This document shows, piece by piece, positions 18,401 to 32,892 of a stretch of DNA of 64,000 bases (its first letter is position 1; each line of letters opens with the position of its first letter). Position numbers and translations under genes: made by a program. Under the pieces are notes generated by a model. It was not told where the DNA came from. It saw nothing but the letters and a program-made list of their open reading frames with translations, and did no database searches. The stretch is from the NCBI GenBank assembly GCA_964398055.1, contig CAYNLK010000022.1, positions 1 to 64,000 on the forward strand. The letters run 5' to 3'. The stretch comes from CAYNLK01 sp964398055 (GTDB taxonomy: Bacteria > Chloroflexota > Anaerolineae > 4572-78 > J111).

Positions 18401-21381
18401 CCAACAGCATTATCTTTAGAATGAACATGCGGGGGGAAGTAACCTTTTTCAACGAATTTGCCCAGCGCTTCTTTGGTTACACCGAAGAAGAGATTATGGG
18501 CCGGAATGTGGTGGGGACAATTGTGCCTCAAACCGAAAACCTGGCAGCCCTGATTCAGGATATCATTTCTTACCCTGATCAATATGCCGCCAACGAAAAC
18601 GAAAATATGCGCCGGGATGGGGAGCGAGTCTGGGTGGCCTGGACCAACAAAGCGATTATTGACGAGTCGGGCCAGGTAACCGGTATCTTGTGTGTTGGTA
18701 ATGACGTCACCGCCCACAAACAGGTCCAGGAAGCCCTGACCAGGCGTGAGCAATATATGGAGGCGCTGGTTGAAATCCAAACCCAATTGCTGGCCTATTA
18801 TAAGGTAGAGGATTATTACCCCCGCATTCTGGAGATATTGGGCCGGGTTTCGGAGGCCAGCCGCATCTATATTTTTGAGAACGATGATGATACCGCCGGC
18901 CAACTACTGATGAGTCAGCGCAGCGAATGGTGCGCCAGTGGCATCAAATCGGAGATCGACAACCCCGCCCGGCAACATCTGCCCTACGCCGAGTCGTTCC
19001 CCCGCTGGGCCGAGTTATTGACTCAGGGTAAAATTATCACCGGACCGGTAAGCGAATTTCCGGCCGCGGAGCGGGCCGCCCTGGAATCAAGAGGGGTCCA
19101 GTCTATTCTGATCCTGCCGCTGATCGTGAATGGCGAATTCTTTGGCTTTATTGGCTTTGATGACTGTGAGGAAACGGAGCCGTGGGAGCAGGCGGAGATC
19201 GATTTACTGCAGATGGCCGCCGCGGCGGTATCTCGCTGGCACGAACGCCGCTTGGCCCGGGAGGAGCTGGCTCGGGAACGCAACCTGCTCCGCACGCTGA
19301 TTGATAACCTGCCGGACTATATTTACGCCAAAGATAAAGAAGGTCGTTTTCTGCTGGCCAACCAGTCCCTGGCCAGGCTCTACAATGCCACTTCCTACGA
19401 AGAACTGCTGGGCAAGACTGATTTTGACTTCTATCCGCCCGAACTGGCCAGCCAGTACGCCGCGGATGAACAGGCCATTATCGCCTCGGGCCAAGCCTTG
19501 ATTGGTCACGAAGAACCCAATCTGGATCAGACAACCGGAGAACAGGCCTGGACATCCACCACCAAGGTACCGCTGCGAGACAATCAGGGCCGGATCACCG
19601 GCCTGGTGGGGGTAAGTCACAACATTACCGCCCGTAAGCGGGCCGAGGCGTCGCTGCAAGAAGCCCTGAGACGGTCGCAGTTGCTCTACAATATCAGTGA
19701 AGCCTTAACGGCTATGACCGACCGGCAAGCTGTTCTGGAAACGGTGCTGGGGGAATATCTACTTCTGCTGAAGATCGACCGGGGCCGCGTCACCCTATTC
19801 GATCCGGCCAGCGGCTACAATAAAGTCGAGGCTATGTATCTGGACCATCGCGTGGTCAAACCAGATTATGCCATTCCGGCCGCAGAGGATTTACTCGCTG
19901 ATTACTTGACCAAGAACCCGTTCCCGCTGCTGATTGAAAACGCGCCGTCTCATCCGTTAACCAAGCCGGCGCGCCAGATACCTGGACCTGTTGAAGCCAT
20001 GTTGCTTATTCCGCTCATCTCCCGCGGTGAGGTTATTGGGGCGATGAGCGCCGAAGCCACCGATCCGAACCACCGTTTTTCCAAGGAAGATATGGATGCC
20101 GGCAAGGCCATCGCCGACCAACTCGCCATCTGGCTGGAAAACCGGCAACTGTTTGAGCAAGCGCAACACCGTTCCAATCTACTGGCAACGGGGGCCGAAG
20201 TCTCCGGCGCGGCCAGTTCAATTCTGGACCCTGACGCATTGATTACCACTTCGGTTAACCTCATCCGCAACCAGTTCGACTTTTATTATGTGGGCCTTTT
20301 CCTGGTGGATGAAGCCAGGAAGTGGGCCGTGCTGCGAGCCGGAACGGGTGAGGCCGGGCGACTCCAGGTTGAAAAGGGGCATCGCCTTGAAATCGGCGGC
20401 GAGTCGATGATTGGCTGGGCCGTGGCCAATCGCCGGGCCAGGATTGCCCTGGATGTTGGTAAAGATGCGGTTCACTTCCAGAACCCCTACCTGCCGGATA
20501 CCCGCTCTGAGATGGCCTTACCGCTGATCAGCCGAGATGAGGTGATTGGCGCGCTTACCGTTCAAAGTATGGTGCAAAACGCTTTTTCCGAAGAGGATAT
20601 TACCGTTCTTCAGACAATGGCCGACCAACTGGCCAACGCCATTGCCAATGCCCGCTTGTTTGAGCATGTGCGCCAGTCCCAGCAGGCAGCCGAAGCCCTG
20701 TTACAGGAAACCCAGGCCCTTCAACAGCTCAGCCAGGCCCTGGCCGGAACGCTGGAGACTGAAGAGATTCTTGACCTGTTCTTCAACGCCTGTACGCAGG
20801 ATATCGGCTTTGAGTATGTGATGCTCTCGCTGGTCGATCAAGCCAAAAATGAGGTCAAAGCTATGGCCGGGGTAGGCGTTAGCGCCAGCCACGTCAAACG
20901 GGCCTGCCACTCCCTGGACAGCACCGACATTATGGCCGATATTGTCAGAACGGGTAAAACGGAAGTGCTCACCGGTTGGGATGAACGCTTTGACCCGGCT
21001 CTCTACGAGGATGAAGGGCATGCCGATTGGATCAGGCTCTTTACCCCCATCATCCTGAGACGTGAAAACGTCGGTCTGGTTGAAGCGGGCTTCAACAAGA
21101 ACAGGCGGGACTACATTAATGACGCCCAGATCAGATTACTGCGAGCCTTCATCGATCAGACTGCCCTGGCTCTGGACAACGCCCACCGGTATGAAGCCAG
21201 CCAAAGAGCCGCCCGGCGTGAGGCGTTGATTAAAGAGATTACCACCAAGGTGCGAGCCTCAACCGACCTGGATAAAATTCTGCAAACAACGGTGAAAGAG
21301 ATTGGTGAGGCTATGGGCGGTAAGCGCGCCTACGTCCAACTGATTTCCCAGGCCAATGGTGAAACCAAAACAGACCAGTGA
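15406..21381 (+). CDS. Giant kinase-less GAF/PAS array protein B (8 GAF, 4 PAS)
   Basis: A 1991-aa soluble sensor-only protein starting 11 bp after protein A. A helical N-terminus (1-65) is followed by GAF (66-235), PAS (236-370), two GAFs (373-705), PAS (706-825), GAF (825-980), PAS (986-1110), GAF (1115-1285), PAS (1290-1420) and three GAFs (1420-1930); boundaries are approximate. Residues 1930-1991 (RREALIKEITTKVRASTDL) are the front half of another GAF, cut by the stop codon. Each PAS begins with a variant of the D-x-IPDPIFIKD motif and ends in DITERK-like PAC motifs. No catalytic output domain is present. The near-repeat GAFs at 17040-17500 and 20210-20660 are strongly alike at DNA level, pointing to recent domain duplication. 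Confidence 0.88.
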   Translation: MANELKEMSLRQIRTKLNQLMTLMPALQDNNQPTGQLWSDICQEFQLLTQDLEHQEELIDQRIEQVVTLHDISSRLGSYLDLEGLLTHLAEYSAQLMAADVGIIRLRGEGQPDLTIRATHFGPAAQAVAESQMLTAGQQIVDHVAATQQAVLANNWPNHPVAATQPSPTGNLSQVSGAVLAILAVPIILQHQVIGLIEVQSLAKTQAFTENDLHLLSLLADHAASAIKNTQLYQQAENNYRFLKTVIEHIPDPIFIKDQHHTLIEMNQANAAIIGRPEEELLGKSDHDLFPPELAEKFRRRDDEAFASKELLIAEDKTIWADGQEHIGYTRLVPMPDSAGQPAYLLGITHDVTERKAREAERERLLAETVALYQGSQAIARAISERQIFEALFEQIRLQNPCEIAAFRFHLVNDEPIWAELITSWHKQNSPTYLDKNRIYLPEYAQARLLTSTEPIFIDDIASDNRLSAAERASFEPTSARSTALLPLVATGYRFGMVLVYFTRAFIFTEMVQRLWLALMDQVSISLLNLEFIQKSAYRAIQMDTAAEVARVASSILKLQELLDTAVGLIRDRFELYYVGVFLVDEAREWAVLRAGSGEAGRIQLERGHRLKIGGESMIGWAVANRQARIALDVGKDAVHFQNPYLPETRSEMALPLIHRNEVIGALTIQSTEQAAFSREDIIFLRTMADQLAVAIDNARLFSQVQKSEATNRALLDAIPDLMFRISRSGTYLDVRGSTEVSTVIPQTEFIGKTLFDVLPVEVAQERLHYIEKTLKTGELQTFEYELTIAGQRHYFEARLAPSGADEVLSIIRDITERRESEKVQEAIYRISEAAQSAPNLQELFKTIHDIVCELTHTDNFYIALYDDATDLLDFTYFVDQQDDLTDRRPGKGLTAYVLKTGQPLLATPQVYADLISRGEVEPLGPPAVDWLGVPLTIGHKIIGVLAVQTYTEAVRLSDRHKDILAFVSAQVAMAIERKRAEEALQVSEAKYRELVENANSIIFRMNMRGEVTFFNEFAQRFFGYTEEEIMGRNVVGTIVPQTENLAALIQDIISYPDQYAANENENMRRDGERVWVAWTNKAIIDESGQVTGILCVGNDVTAHKQVQEALTRREQYMEALVEIQTQLLAYYKVEDYYPRILEILGRVSEASRIYIFENDDDTAGQLLMSQRSEWCASGIKSEIDNPARQHLPYAESFPRWAELLTQGKIITGPVSEFPAAERAALESRGVQSILILPLIVNGEFFGFIGFDDCEETEPWEQAEIDLLQMAAAAVSRWHERRLAREELARERNLLRTLIDNLPDYIYAKDKEGRFLLANQSLARLYNATSYEELLGKTDFDFYPPELASQYAADEQAIIASGQALIGHEEPNLDQTTGEQAWTSTTKVPLRDNQGRITGLVGVSHNITARKRAEASLQEALRRSQLLYNISEALTAMTDRQAVLETVLGEYLLLLKIDRGRVTLFDPASGYNKVEAMYLDHRVVKPDYAIPAAEDLLADYLTKNPFPLLIENAPSHPLTKPARQIPGPVEAMLLIPLISRGEVIGAMSAEATDPNHRFSKEDMDAGKAIADQLAIWLENRQLFEQAQHRSNLLATGAEVSGAASSILDPDALITTSVNLIRNQFDFYYVGLFLVDEARKWAVLRAGTGEAGRLQVEKGHRLEIGGESMIGWAVANRRARIALDVGKDAVHFQNPYLPDTRSEMALPLISRDEVIGALTVQSMVQNAFSEEDITVLQTMADQLANAIANARLFEHVRQSQQAAEALLQETQALQQLSQALAGTLETEEILDLFFNACTQDIGFEYVMLSLVDQAKNEVKAMAGVGVSASHVKRACHSLDSTDIMADIVRTGKTEVLTGWDERFDPALYEDEGHADWIRLFTPIILRRENVGLVEAGFNKNRRDYINDAQIRLLRAFIDQTALALDNAHRYEASQRAARREALIKEITTKVRASTDLDKILQTTVKEIGEAMGGKRAYVQLISQANGETKTDQ

Positions 21382-21407
21382 GTCACCGGCACATAAGGAA
21401 AGAAATT

Positions 21408-27515
<6,108 letters not shown>

Positions 27516-27595
27516 CGAACCTTACCAGAGATGAGCAATCGACTGTTGGTTCAGCAAAAAGTGGCTGGCGCTGGTACCCTCAATTCTTTTTTCAG

Positions 27596-29353
27596 ATGGC
27601 CGGCCAGGGTCCGAGGAGCAAATCTGTGAAATCCTTCTCCTATAAATGCACCACCTGTAATTACACCGCCGATTATACAAAACTGATTGGCGCTTGCCCC
27701 CAGTGCGGTGAAGAATGGCTTGACCTTGTTTATAACCTCAATGAATCAGCTTACACCTGGCAACGTGAACTCCCTTACCGGGAGCGGACGATGTGGCGCT
27801 ATTTTGAGCTACTCCCAATGCACGAACGGCGCCACATCGTCTCCCTGGGTGAAGGCTGGACCCCTTTACTGCGGGCCGACAATCTCGGCTCGATGCTCGG
27901 ACGGCGCCACATTTTTGTCAAGGACGAAAGACAAGGGCCAACAGCCTCGTTTAAAGACAGGCAGGCCTCGCTGGCCATTTCGATGTTGAAAGAGGCCGAC
28001 ATCCGCGAGATGGTTGTGGCCTCCACCGGCAATGTGGCCATCTCTTATTCGGCCTATTGCGCCCGCTCCGGGATCAAACTTTGGGCTTTTTTGGACAGTA
28101 ACGTACCTCACGAAAAGATGCGTGAAGTGGCCTTGTATGGCACCGAAGTGATCAAAGTCTCCAGTACCTATGACCGAACCAAGCAGGTCGCGGCTCAATT
28201 TGCCGAACATCGCCAGTTGTTTCTGGACAAAGGGGTCAAAGGAGTCGCCGCCAGAGAAGCAATGAAAACCCTGGCCTTTGAAATCGCCGAACAGTTGGGC
28301 CATATGCGGGCCACGGCCTGGGACGCGCCCGACTGGTATATCCAATCGGTTAGCGGGGGGATGGGTCCTATTGGAGTCTGGAAGGGCTTTTATGAGTTGT
28401 TCAAAATGGGCCTGATTAACAAAATACCCAAACTGGCTATCATCCAAACGGCCGGCTGCGCGCCGATGGTGAACAGTTTCCACAAGGGTTTGGAAACAAG
28501 CGAGATCGTTCAGAATCCCAGCAGTATCATCAACGTGCTGGCCACCGGCAACCCGGGACCGGCCTATCCCTATCTGCGCAAAATAGTCCTCAAACATGGC
28601 GGCGCGTTTGTCAAAGTCGATGACCAGGAATCGTTTAAGGCCATGCGGGTTATGGCCCAATTAGAAGGTCTGTCGATGGAGCCGGCCGCAGCCGTGGCTT
28701 GCGCCGGCCTAATTAAAATGGTCCAGGAACAGCTCATTGAACATCACGAAACCGTTGTGGTCAACGCTTCCGGCCACACCTTTCCGGTAGAGAAACAAAT
28801 TCTGGAAACTGAGATTATCAGCAGCCATACCAGAGTCCAGAGTCTGGAACGGCACGTGGTTGAAGTGGATGAAGCCATCGAAAGCGACGCAAGGCAGAAA
28901 ATGGCCCTGCCAACCCCGTTAGTGACAACGGAGAAACTGCCGCGTGAAGGGTTGGTCACCGCCCTGGAGCGACTCGACGAGCGAGTCCAGAGCATCGCTA
29001 TCATCGAAGATGAACCGGATGCCCGGCTCTTGTTACGGCGCATTTTGCAATACCAGCGCAAATATAACATTTACGAAGCCGCTGACGGCGCGGCCGGCAT
29101 TCAATTGGTCCGGGCGCAAAAACCGGATCTGGTGCTATTGGACCTGATGATGCCCGGCATCGATGGTTTCGAGGTTCTGGACATGATGAAAGCCGATGCA
29201 GAGCTACAACATATTCCGGTCATTGTGGTCACGGCCAAAGACCTGACGACCCAGGATTACAAACGCCTGGCCGGCCGGATCGAGTCTCTCCTCCAAAAAG
29301 GTGAATTCATGGAGGAAGAATTGTTTGAAAGTATCAACGACGTGCTGAGTTAG
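27596..29353 (+). CDS. Threonine-synthase-like PLP enzyme fused to a C-terminal REC domain
   Basis: 585 aa. Residues 1-430 are a fold-type II PLP enzyme of the threonine synthase family (O-phosphohomoserine to threonine plus phosphate). An N-terminal zinc ribbon has Cys18, Cys21, Cys34 and Cys37. PLP lysine Lys120 lies in TASFKDRQ; ASTGNVAIS forms the substrate loop and SVSGGMGPIG the phosphate-binding glycine loop; VVNASGHTF follows near 385. After a linker (about 430-465), residues 468-585 are a complete receiver: IAIIEDEPDARLLL, Asp516 in LVLLDLMMPGIDGF, VIVVTAKDL and LLQKGEF. It sits between a hybrid kinase and a REC kinase, so REC-controlled catalysis is the natural inference. No ribosome site is obvious before ATG 27596. 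The exact substrate is unproven; related diaminopropionate or cysteate synthases are possible. Confidence 0.88.
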   Translation: MAGQGPRSKSVKSFSYKCTTCNYTADYTKLIGACPQCGEEWLDLVYNLNESAYTWQRELPYRERTMWRYFELLPMHERRHIVSLGEGWTPLLRADNLGSMLGRRHIFVKDERQGPTASFKDRQASLAISMLKEADIREMVVASTGNVAISYSAYCARSGIKLWAFLDSNVPHEKMREVALYGTEVIKVSSTYDRTKQVAAQFAEHRQLFLDKGVKGVAAREAMKTLAFEIAEQLGHMRATAWDAPDWYIQSVSGGMGPIGVWKGFYELFKMGLINKIPKLAIIQTAGCAPMVNSFHKGLETSEIVQNPSSIINVLATGNPGPAYPYLRKIVLKHGGAFVKVDDQESFKAMRVMAQLEGLSMEPAAAVACAGLIKMVQEQLIEHHETVVVNASGHTFPVEKQILETEIISSHTRVQSLERHVVEVDEAIESDARQKMALPTPLVTTEKLPREGLVTALERLDERVQSIAIIEDEPDARLLLRRILQYQRKYNIYEAADGAAGIQLVRAQKPDLVLLDLMMPGIDGFEVLDMMKADAELQHIPVIVVTAKDLTTQDYKRLAGRIESLLQKGEFMEEELFESINDVLS

Positions 29354-29377
29354 CCGCAGCGTCGCCGGGAGGTCACC

Positions 29378-30730
29378 TTGACTGGAACTCACCCAAATCT
29401 CACCCCAGTCCCGCTCAGCCACCAGGCCAGCGTGCTCTACATCGATGACGATCCGGTCAATCGTTCTCTGATCAAGCGGTTGTTGAGCAGCTATAATTTC
29501 CATGTTTTGGAAGCTGGGAGCGGCCTGGAAGGAATTGCTATCGCCAAGAAAGAGCGGCCCCAGCTTATTTTGATGGATATCAATATGCCGGGATTGGATG
29601 GGCACGAAACCACCACCCGCATGCGCAGTATCCCAACCCTGGACAAAATCCCAATTGTGGCCCTGACGGCCCGAACGGCTAAAGGTGAACGGGAATTGGC
29701 CCTGGCCGCCGGCTGCGATGGCTACATTACCAAACCCATCGACGTTGACAACTTTCCCCGTCAAGTCATCTCTTATCTCGACGGCTACCGGGACACCATC
29801 AGTGGGGCTGAACGGCAACATTTTCTGGGGCAATACAGCCAAAAATTGGTCGAACGGCTGGAAGCAAAGATCATTGAATTGGAACAAGCCAACCAAAAGC
29901 TGCACAAAATCGATAAGCTCAAATCAGATTTCATCACCCTGGCCGCGCATGAATTACGCACCCCGATTACGCTCATCTACGGCTATGCTCGTTTGCTGCA
30001 ATTGACCGCCCTGGAAAACTGCGAGGCCGCCCCGCCGGAAGGCAGTCCGGGCGATCTGGCCGGCCGCATCTTCGATTCGGTTCATCGCCTTAACGAAACC
30101 ATCAACGATATCCTCAACATCTCGCTGATCGAAGCTAACCAGATGCATCTGGACCGGGAACCGGTCAATCTGGCCCAGGTAATCAATGCGGCCCTCCGGG
30201 AATTGAACCGCGCTCAAATAGATCGCCTGTTGACCATTGGGCTTGACCACAGCCTGACCACTCTGCCCAGCATTATTGGCGATCCGCAGCGATTACAACA
30301 GGTCTTCTGGAATCTGCTCAGCAATGCCATCAAGTTCACGCCGGATGGCGGCTCAATATCGGTCAAAGGTTCGGTTGTCGCTCCGGGGCAGGCTGAAACT
30401 GCACGGCCATCATATACCCGTCCCGCCAGTACAGAATCCAAAGGCGGAATTGTGGTGGCCGTTGCCGATACCGGCGTTGGCATCGATCCGGCCGATCAGG
30501 CCGAAATTTTCGACCGATTTTACATTGTCGCCAATACGGCCTACCACACCAGCAGCAAAACTGCCTTCCGGGGGGGAGGTTTGGGGCTAGGCCTGTCGAT
30601 TGCCCGCGGCATTGTCCAGGCGCACGGCGGCCATATCTGGGTTGAAAGTCCCGGCCACGACTCCTACAGCACCCCCGGTAGCACCTTTTACGTATTTCTA
30701 CCCTTTAGCGACCCTCATTTCGCCCGATAG
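29378..30730 (+). CDS. REC-histidine kinase (receiver at the N-terminus)
   Basis: A 450-aa soluble kinase. The N-terminal receiver (about 17-140) has VLYIDDDPVNRSLIKRLL, phospho-acceptor Asp67 in LILMDINMPGLDGHE, IVALTART and YITKPIDVDNFP. A coiled coil leads to HisKA with His191 in LAAHELRTPITLIYGYARLL and HATPase_c (about 290-445) with WNLLSNAIKFTPDGG, DTGVGIDPAD and GGLGLGLSIARG. Such response-regulator-first kinases are usually driven by an upstream kinase phosphorylating the receiver, which fits its place at the end of the sensor operon. The start is TTG at 29378 with GGGAGGT just upstream, 24 bp after the PLP-REC gene. A 4-residue LPFS-type HATPase end is followed directly by maf. Confidence 0.91.
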   Translation: MTGTHPNLTPVPLSHQASVLYIDDDPVNRSLIKRLLSSYNFHVLEAGSGLEGIAIAKKERPQLILMDINMPGLDGHETTTRMRSIPTLDKIPIVALTARTAKGERELALAAGCDGYITKPIDVDNFPRQVISYLDGYRDTISGAERQHFLGQYSQKLVERLEAKIIELEQANQKLHKIDKLKSDFITLAAHELRTPITLIYGYARLLQLTALENCEAAPPEGSPGDLAGRIFDSVHRLNETINDILNISLIEANQMHLDREPVNLAQVINAALRELNRAQIDRLLTIGLDHSLTTLPSIIGDPQRLQQVFWNLLSNAIKFTPDGGSISVKGSVVAPGQAETARPSYTRPASTESKGGIVVAVADTGVGIDPADQAEIFDRFYIVANTAYHTSSKTAFRGGGLGLGLSIARGIVQAHGGHIWVESPGHDSYSTPGSTFYVFLPFSDPHFAR

Positions 30731-30735
30731 CTGCA

Positions 30736-31566
30736 ATGGAATTTTCAAATAACCAACCTCAAGCCAACAATTTGCCGTTGACTCAAGTCAATCAGCTCCT
30801 CAGCCAACGGTTCGACTTCATTCTGGCCTCGGCGTCACCCCGCCGCCGCGAGCTATTGACCCATCTGGGGCTGTCATTCAGGGTGGTGCTGCCGGAAAGC
30901 GGTACCCAAGTTGACGAGACGCCCCGGCCCGGCGAGACGCCGGGCAAGTTGGTCCAGCGCCTGAGCCAGGCCAAAGCCCGCGCCGTCGCGGCCAGCCTGC
31001 CGCTACCCAACCAACCGGATGGGTCTGCCCTTCCCCCGGTGATCATCGCGGCCGATACGGTGGTGGTTTTAGCCGGCCAGATCCTGGGCAAACCGGCCAG
31101 CCCGGCCGAAGCGGTCCAAATGCTAAAAACCTTGCGCGATCAACGTTCCCACGATGTTTACAGCGGGGTGACGATTGGCGTGGTCGGCGGCCAGGCGGCC
31201 CCGGTTACCGGGAGTACAAAATTCGCGGCCAGCACCGCCGGTCCGGCGTCCGCCAACTCCCGCTTGAAACTGATCACCCGGTTACACCGCAGCCAGGTCT
31301 GGATGCGCGCCTACACCGACTCCGAGATCGAGGCGTATGTAGCCAGCGGTGACCCGCTGGATAAAGCCGGCGCGTACGCCATCCAACACCAGTTGTTTGC
31401 CCCGGTGGCTCGTTTGGACGGCTGTTTTGCCAGCGTGATGGGCCTGCCGCTTGGCGAGCTGGCAATCGCCCTCAGCCAGGTTGGCGTCTACCTGAGTGAT
31501 ATCGGCCCGCTTTGCCGCGCCTATTCGTCGGGCTGGCCCTGCTGCCAACAACGGCCCGTTGACTGA
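30736..31566 (+). CDS. maf: Maf-like nucleotide pyrophosphatase
   Basis: 276 aa, longer than the usual 190-210 aa of Maf proteins. Family motifs are intact: ILASASPRRRELL near residue 30 (nucleotide binding), the VDET motif, AKARAVA, IIAADTVVVLAGQILGKP (catalytic Asp) and DPLDKAGAYAIQ followed by GCFASVMGLPL. Maf enzymes hydrolyse dTTP, UTP or modified NTPs to monophosphates and PPi and have been linked to septum formation arrest. The extra length comes from an N-terminal extension of about 25 aa, an insert after GVTIGVVGG (about 155-185, Ala/Thr/Ser-rich) and a short C-terminal tail. It starts 6 bp after the REC kinase and is likely co-transcribed; no functional link to signalling is evident. 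Confidence 0.9.
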   Translation: MEFSNNQPQANNLPLTQVNQLLSQRFDFILASASPRRRELLTHLGLSFRVVLPESGTQVDETPRPGETPGKLVQRLSQAKARAVAASLPLPNQPDGSALPPVIIAADTVVVLAGQILGKPASPAEAVQMLKTLRDQRSHDVYSGVTIGVVGGQAAPVTGSTKFAASTAGPASANSRLKLITRLHRSQVWMRAYTDSEIEAYVASGDPLDKAGAYAIQHQLFAPVARLDGCFASVMGLPLGELAIALSQVGVYLSDIGPLCRAYSSGWPCCQQRPVD

Positions 31567-31682
31567 TTTTCCTATCCACTCCACGAGAGCCTCACCATTC
31601 GCCCATCATCATCTGGCTGATTTGACAAAAGAAACCGGGCTGGGGTAATTTCCTCTATCCCGCTGAAAATCAGGAGTTCGCC

Positions 31683-32891
31683 TTGACCCAAACATCACCG
31701 GCTATTTCGTCACCAGGCAGAGTGGATGCCTTTTTTGGCCTCAGCCTGCATATCATTGGCGTTGTCTTCTTTGCCCGTTTCATTATCGACATCGGCACCC
31801 GGATGCTCTATCCGTTTATCCCGCAAATTTCAGCCGGGCTGGGTTTGACCGTGGTTGGATTTGGTTGGCTGCTCTTTTTTCGCTCCCTGATTGGGATAGC
31901 CGGCCCCATCCTCGGCATGTGGTCAGACCGGCACGGCCGGCGGCAGTTGATGACCCTGGCTTTGCTATTGCAGGCGCTCAGCGTGGTTGGGATAGCTTTC
32001 TCCTGGCAGGGCTGGAGCGCCATCCCCATCATCCTGTCCGGCCTGAGCGTGGCCGCCTTTGTGCCGGCCCAACAAGCTTACATCAGTGATCGAGTCCCCT
32101 ACCAGAAGCGCGGCCGGGCCCTGGCTTCCATCGAGTTTGCCTGGTCCTCTTCGGCGGTTGTAGCCTTGCCAATCTTCGGTTGGATGATCGACACGTTGGG
32201 TTGGCGGGTTCCCTTTATCAGCTTGAGTCTTTTGAGTTTGATCGGGGCACTGGTGGTCTGGTGGCAACTGCCGCCGGCCGCCAAGCGGCAAACTCAAACC
32301 GACTTCGTTGGGGTAGCCAGCCGGACCTTATTGCTCAGAAAAAATGTTCTCTCAGCCGTTGGGGTGGCGTTGCTGGTGTTTGTGGCCGCCTCAGCCTATT
32401 TGACGGTGTGGGGCATCTGGTTAACGGCTGAATTTGGTTTTGATCCGGTGGCGCTGGGTCTGGTCGGCACCGGTATCGGCCTGGCCGAACTGGCCGGGGC
32501 CGGCCTGGCCAGCCTATTTATTGACCGGATCGGCAAGAAGCGGGGCACCCTGGGCGTCCTGATCATCTTAATGATGGGACTTTTGCTCCTACCGCTGACC
32601 CAAAACCTGGCCCCGGCGGCGATTATCGCCTTAATCGGGCTGGGGACGCTGTTTGAATTTACCATCGTGTCGCTCATTCCGCTGTTCTCGGAACAGGCCC
32701 CGGAGGCGCGCGGAACGGTTCTGGCGCTGGTATTTTTGGGGGTGAGCATTGGCTCGGCTATCGGCACGCCGGTGGCAACGCTGGCCTGGGACAACTTTGG
32801 CCTGGCGACGGCGACCACTATCGCCGCCGGTTGTTTACTCCTGGCCTTTGGCCTAACCTGGAACTTCTTGATCGAAGTTGAGGGGGGTTAA
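31683..32891 (+). CDS. Major facilitator superfamily transporter
   Basis: A 402-aa polytopic membrane protein with about 12 hydrophobic segments in two halves of six. The MFS signature between helices 2 and 3 is clear: GMWSDRHGRRQLM near residue 80, with a weaker counterpart SLFIDRIGKKRGT between helices 8 and 9 near 280. It is of the drug/sugar efflux type; the substrate is unknown. Start TTG 31683 is supported by AGGAG eight bases upstream. The gene ends one base from the convergent der gene, with no room for a separate terminator. Confidence 0.9.
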   Translation: MTQTSPAISSPGRVDAFFGLSLHIIGVVFFARFIIDIGTRMLYPFIPQISAGLGLTVVGFGWLLFFRSLIGIAGPILGMWSDRHGRRQLMTLALLLQALSVVGIAFSWQGWSAIPIILSGLSVAAFVPAQQAYISDRVPYQKRGRALASIEFAWSSSAVVALPIFGWMIDTLGWRVPFISLSLLSLIGALVVWWQLPPAAKRQTQTDFVGVASRTLLLRKNVLSAVGVALLVFVAASAYLTVWGIWLTAEFGFDPVALGLVGTGIGLAELAGAGLASLFIDRIGKKRGTLGVLIILMMGLLLLPLTQNLAPAAIIALIGLGTLFEFTIVSLIPLFSEQAPEARGTVLALVFLGVSIGSAIGTPVATLAWDNFGLATATTIAAGCLLLAFGLTWNFLIEVEGG

Positions 32892-32892
32892 A

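Noticed and set aside
27596..29353. Frameshift or assembly join producing the PLP-REC fusion
   Set aside because: The frame is continuous, the linker has normal composition and codon use, and the receiver resembles that of the adjacent kinase. I treat it as a real fusion, though read-level confirmation would settle it.
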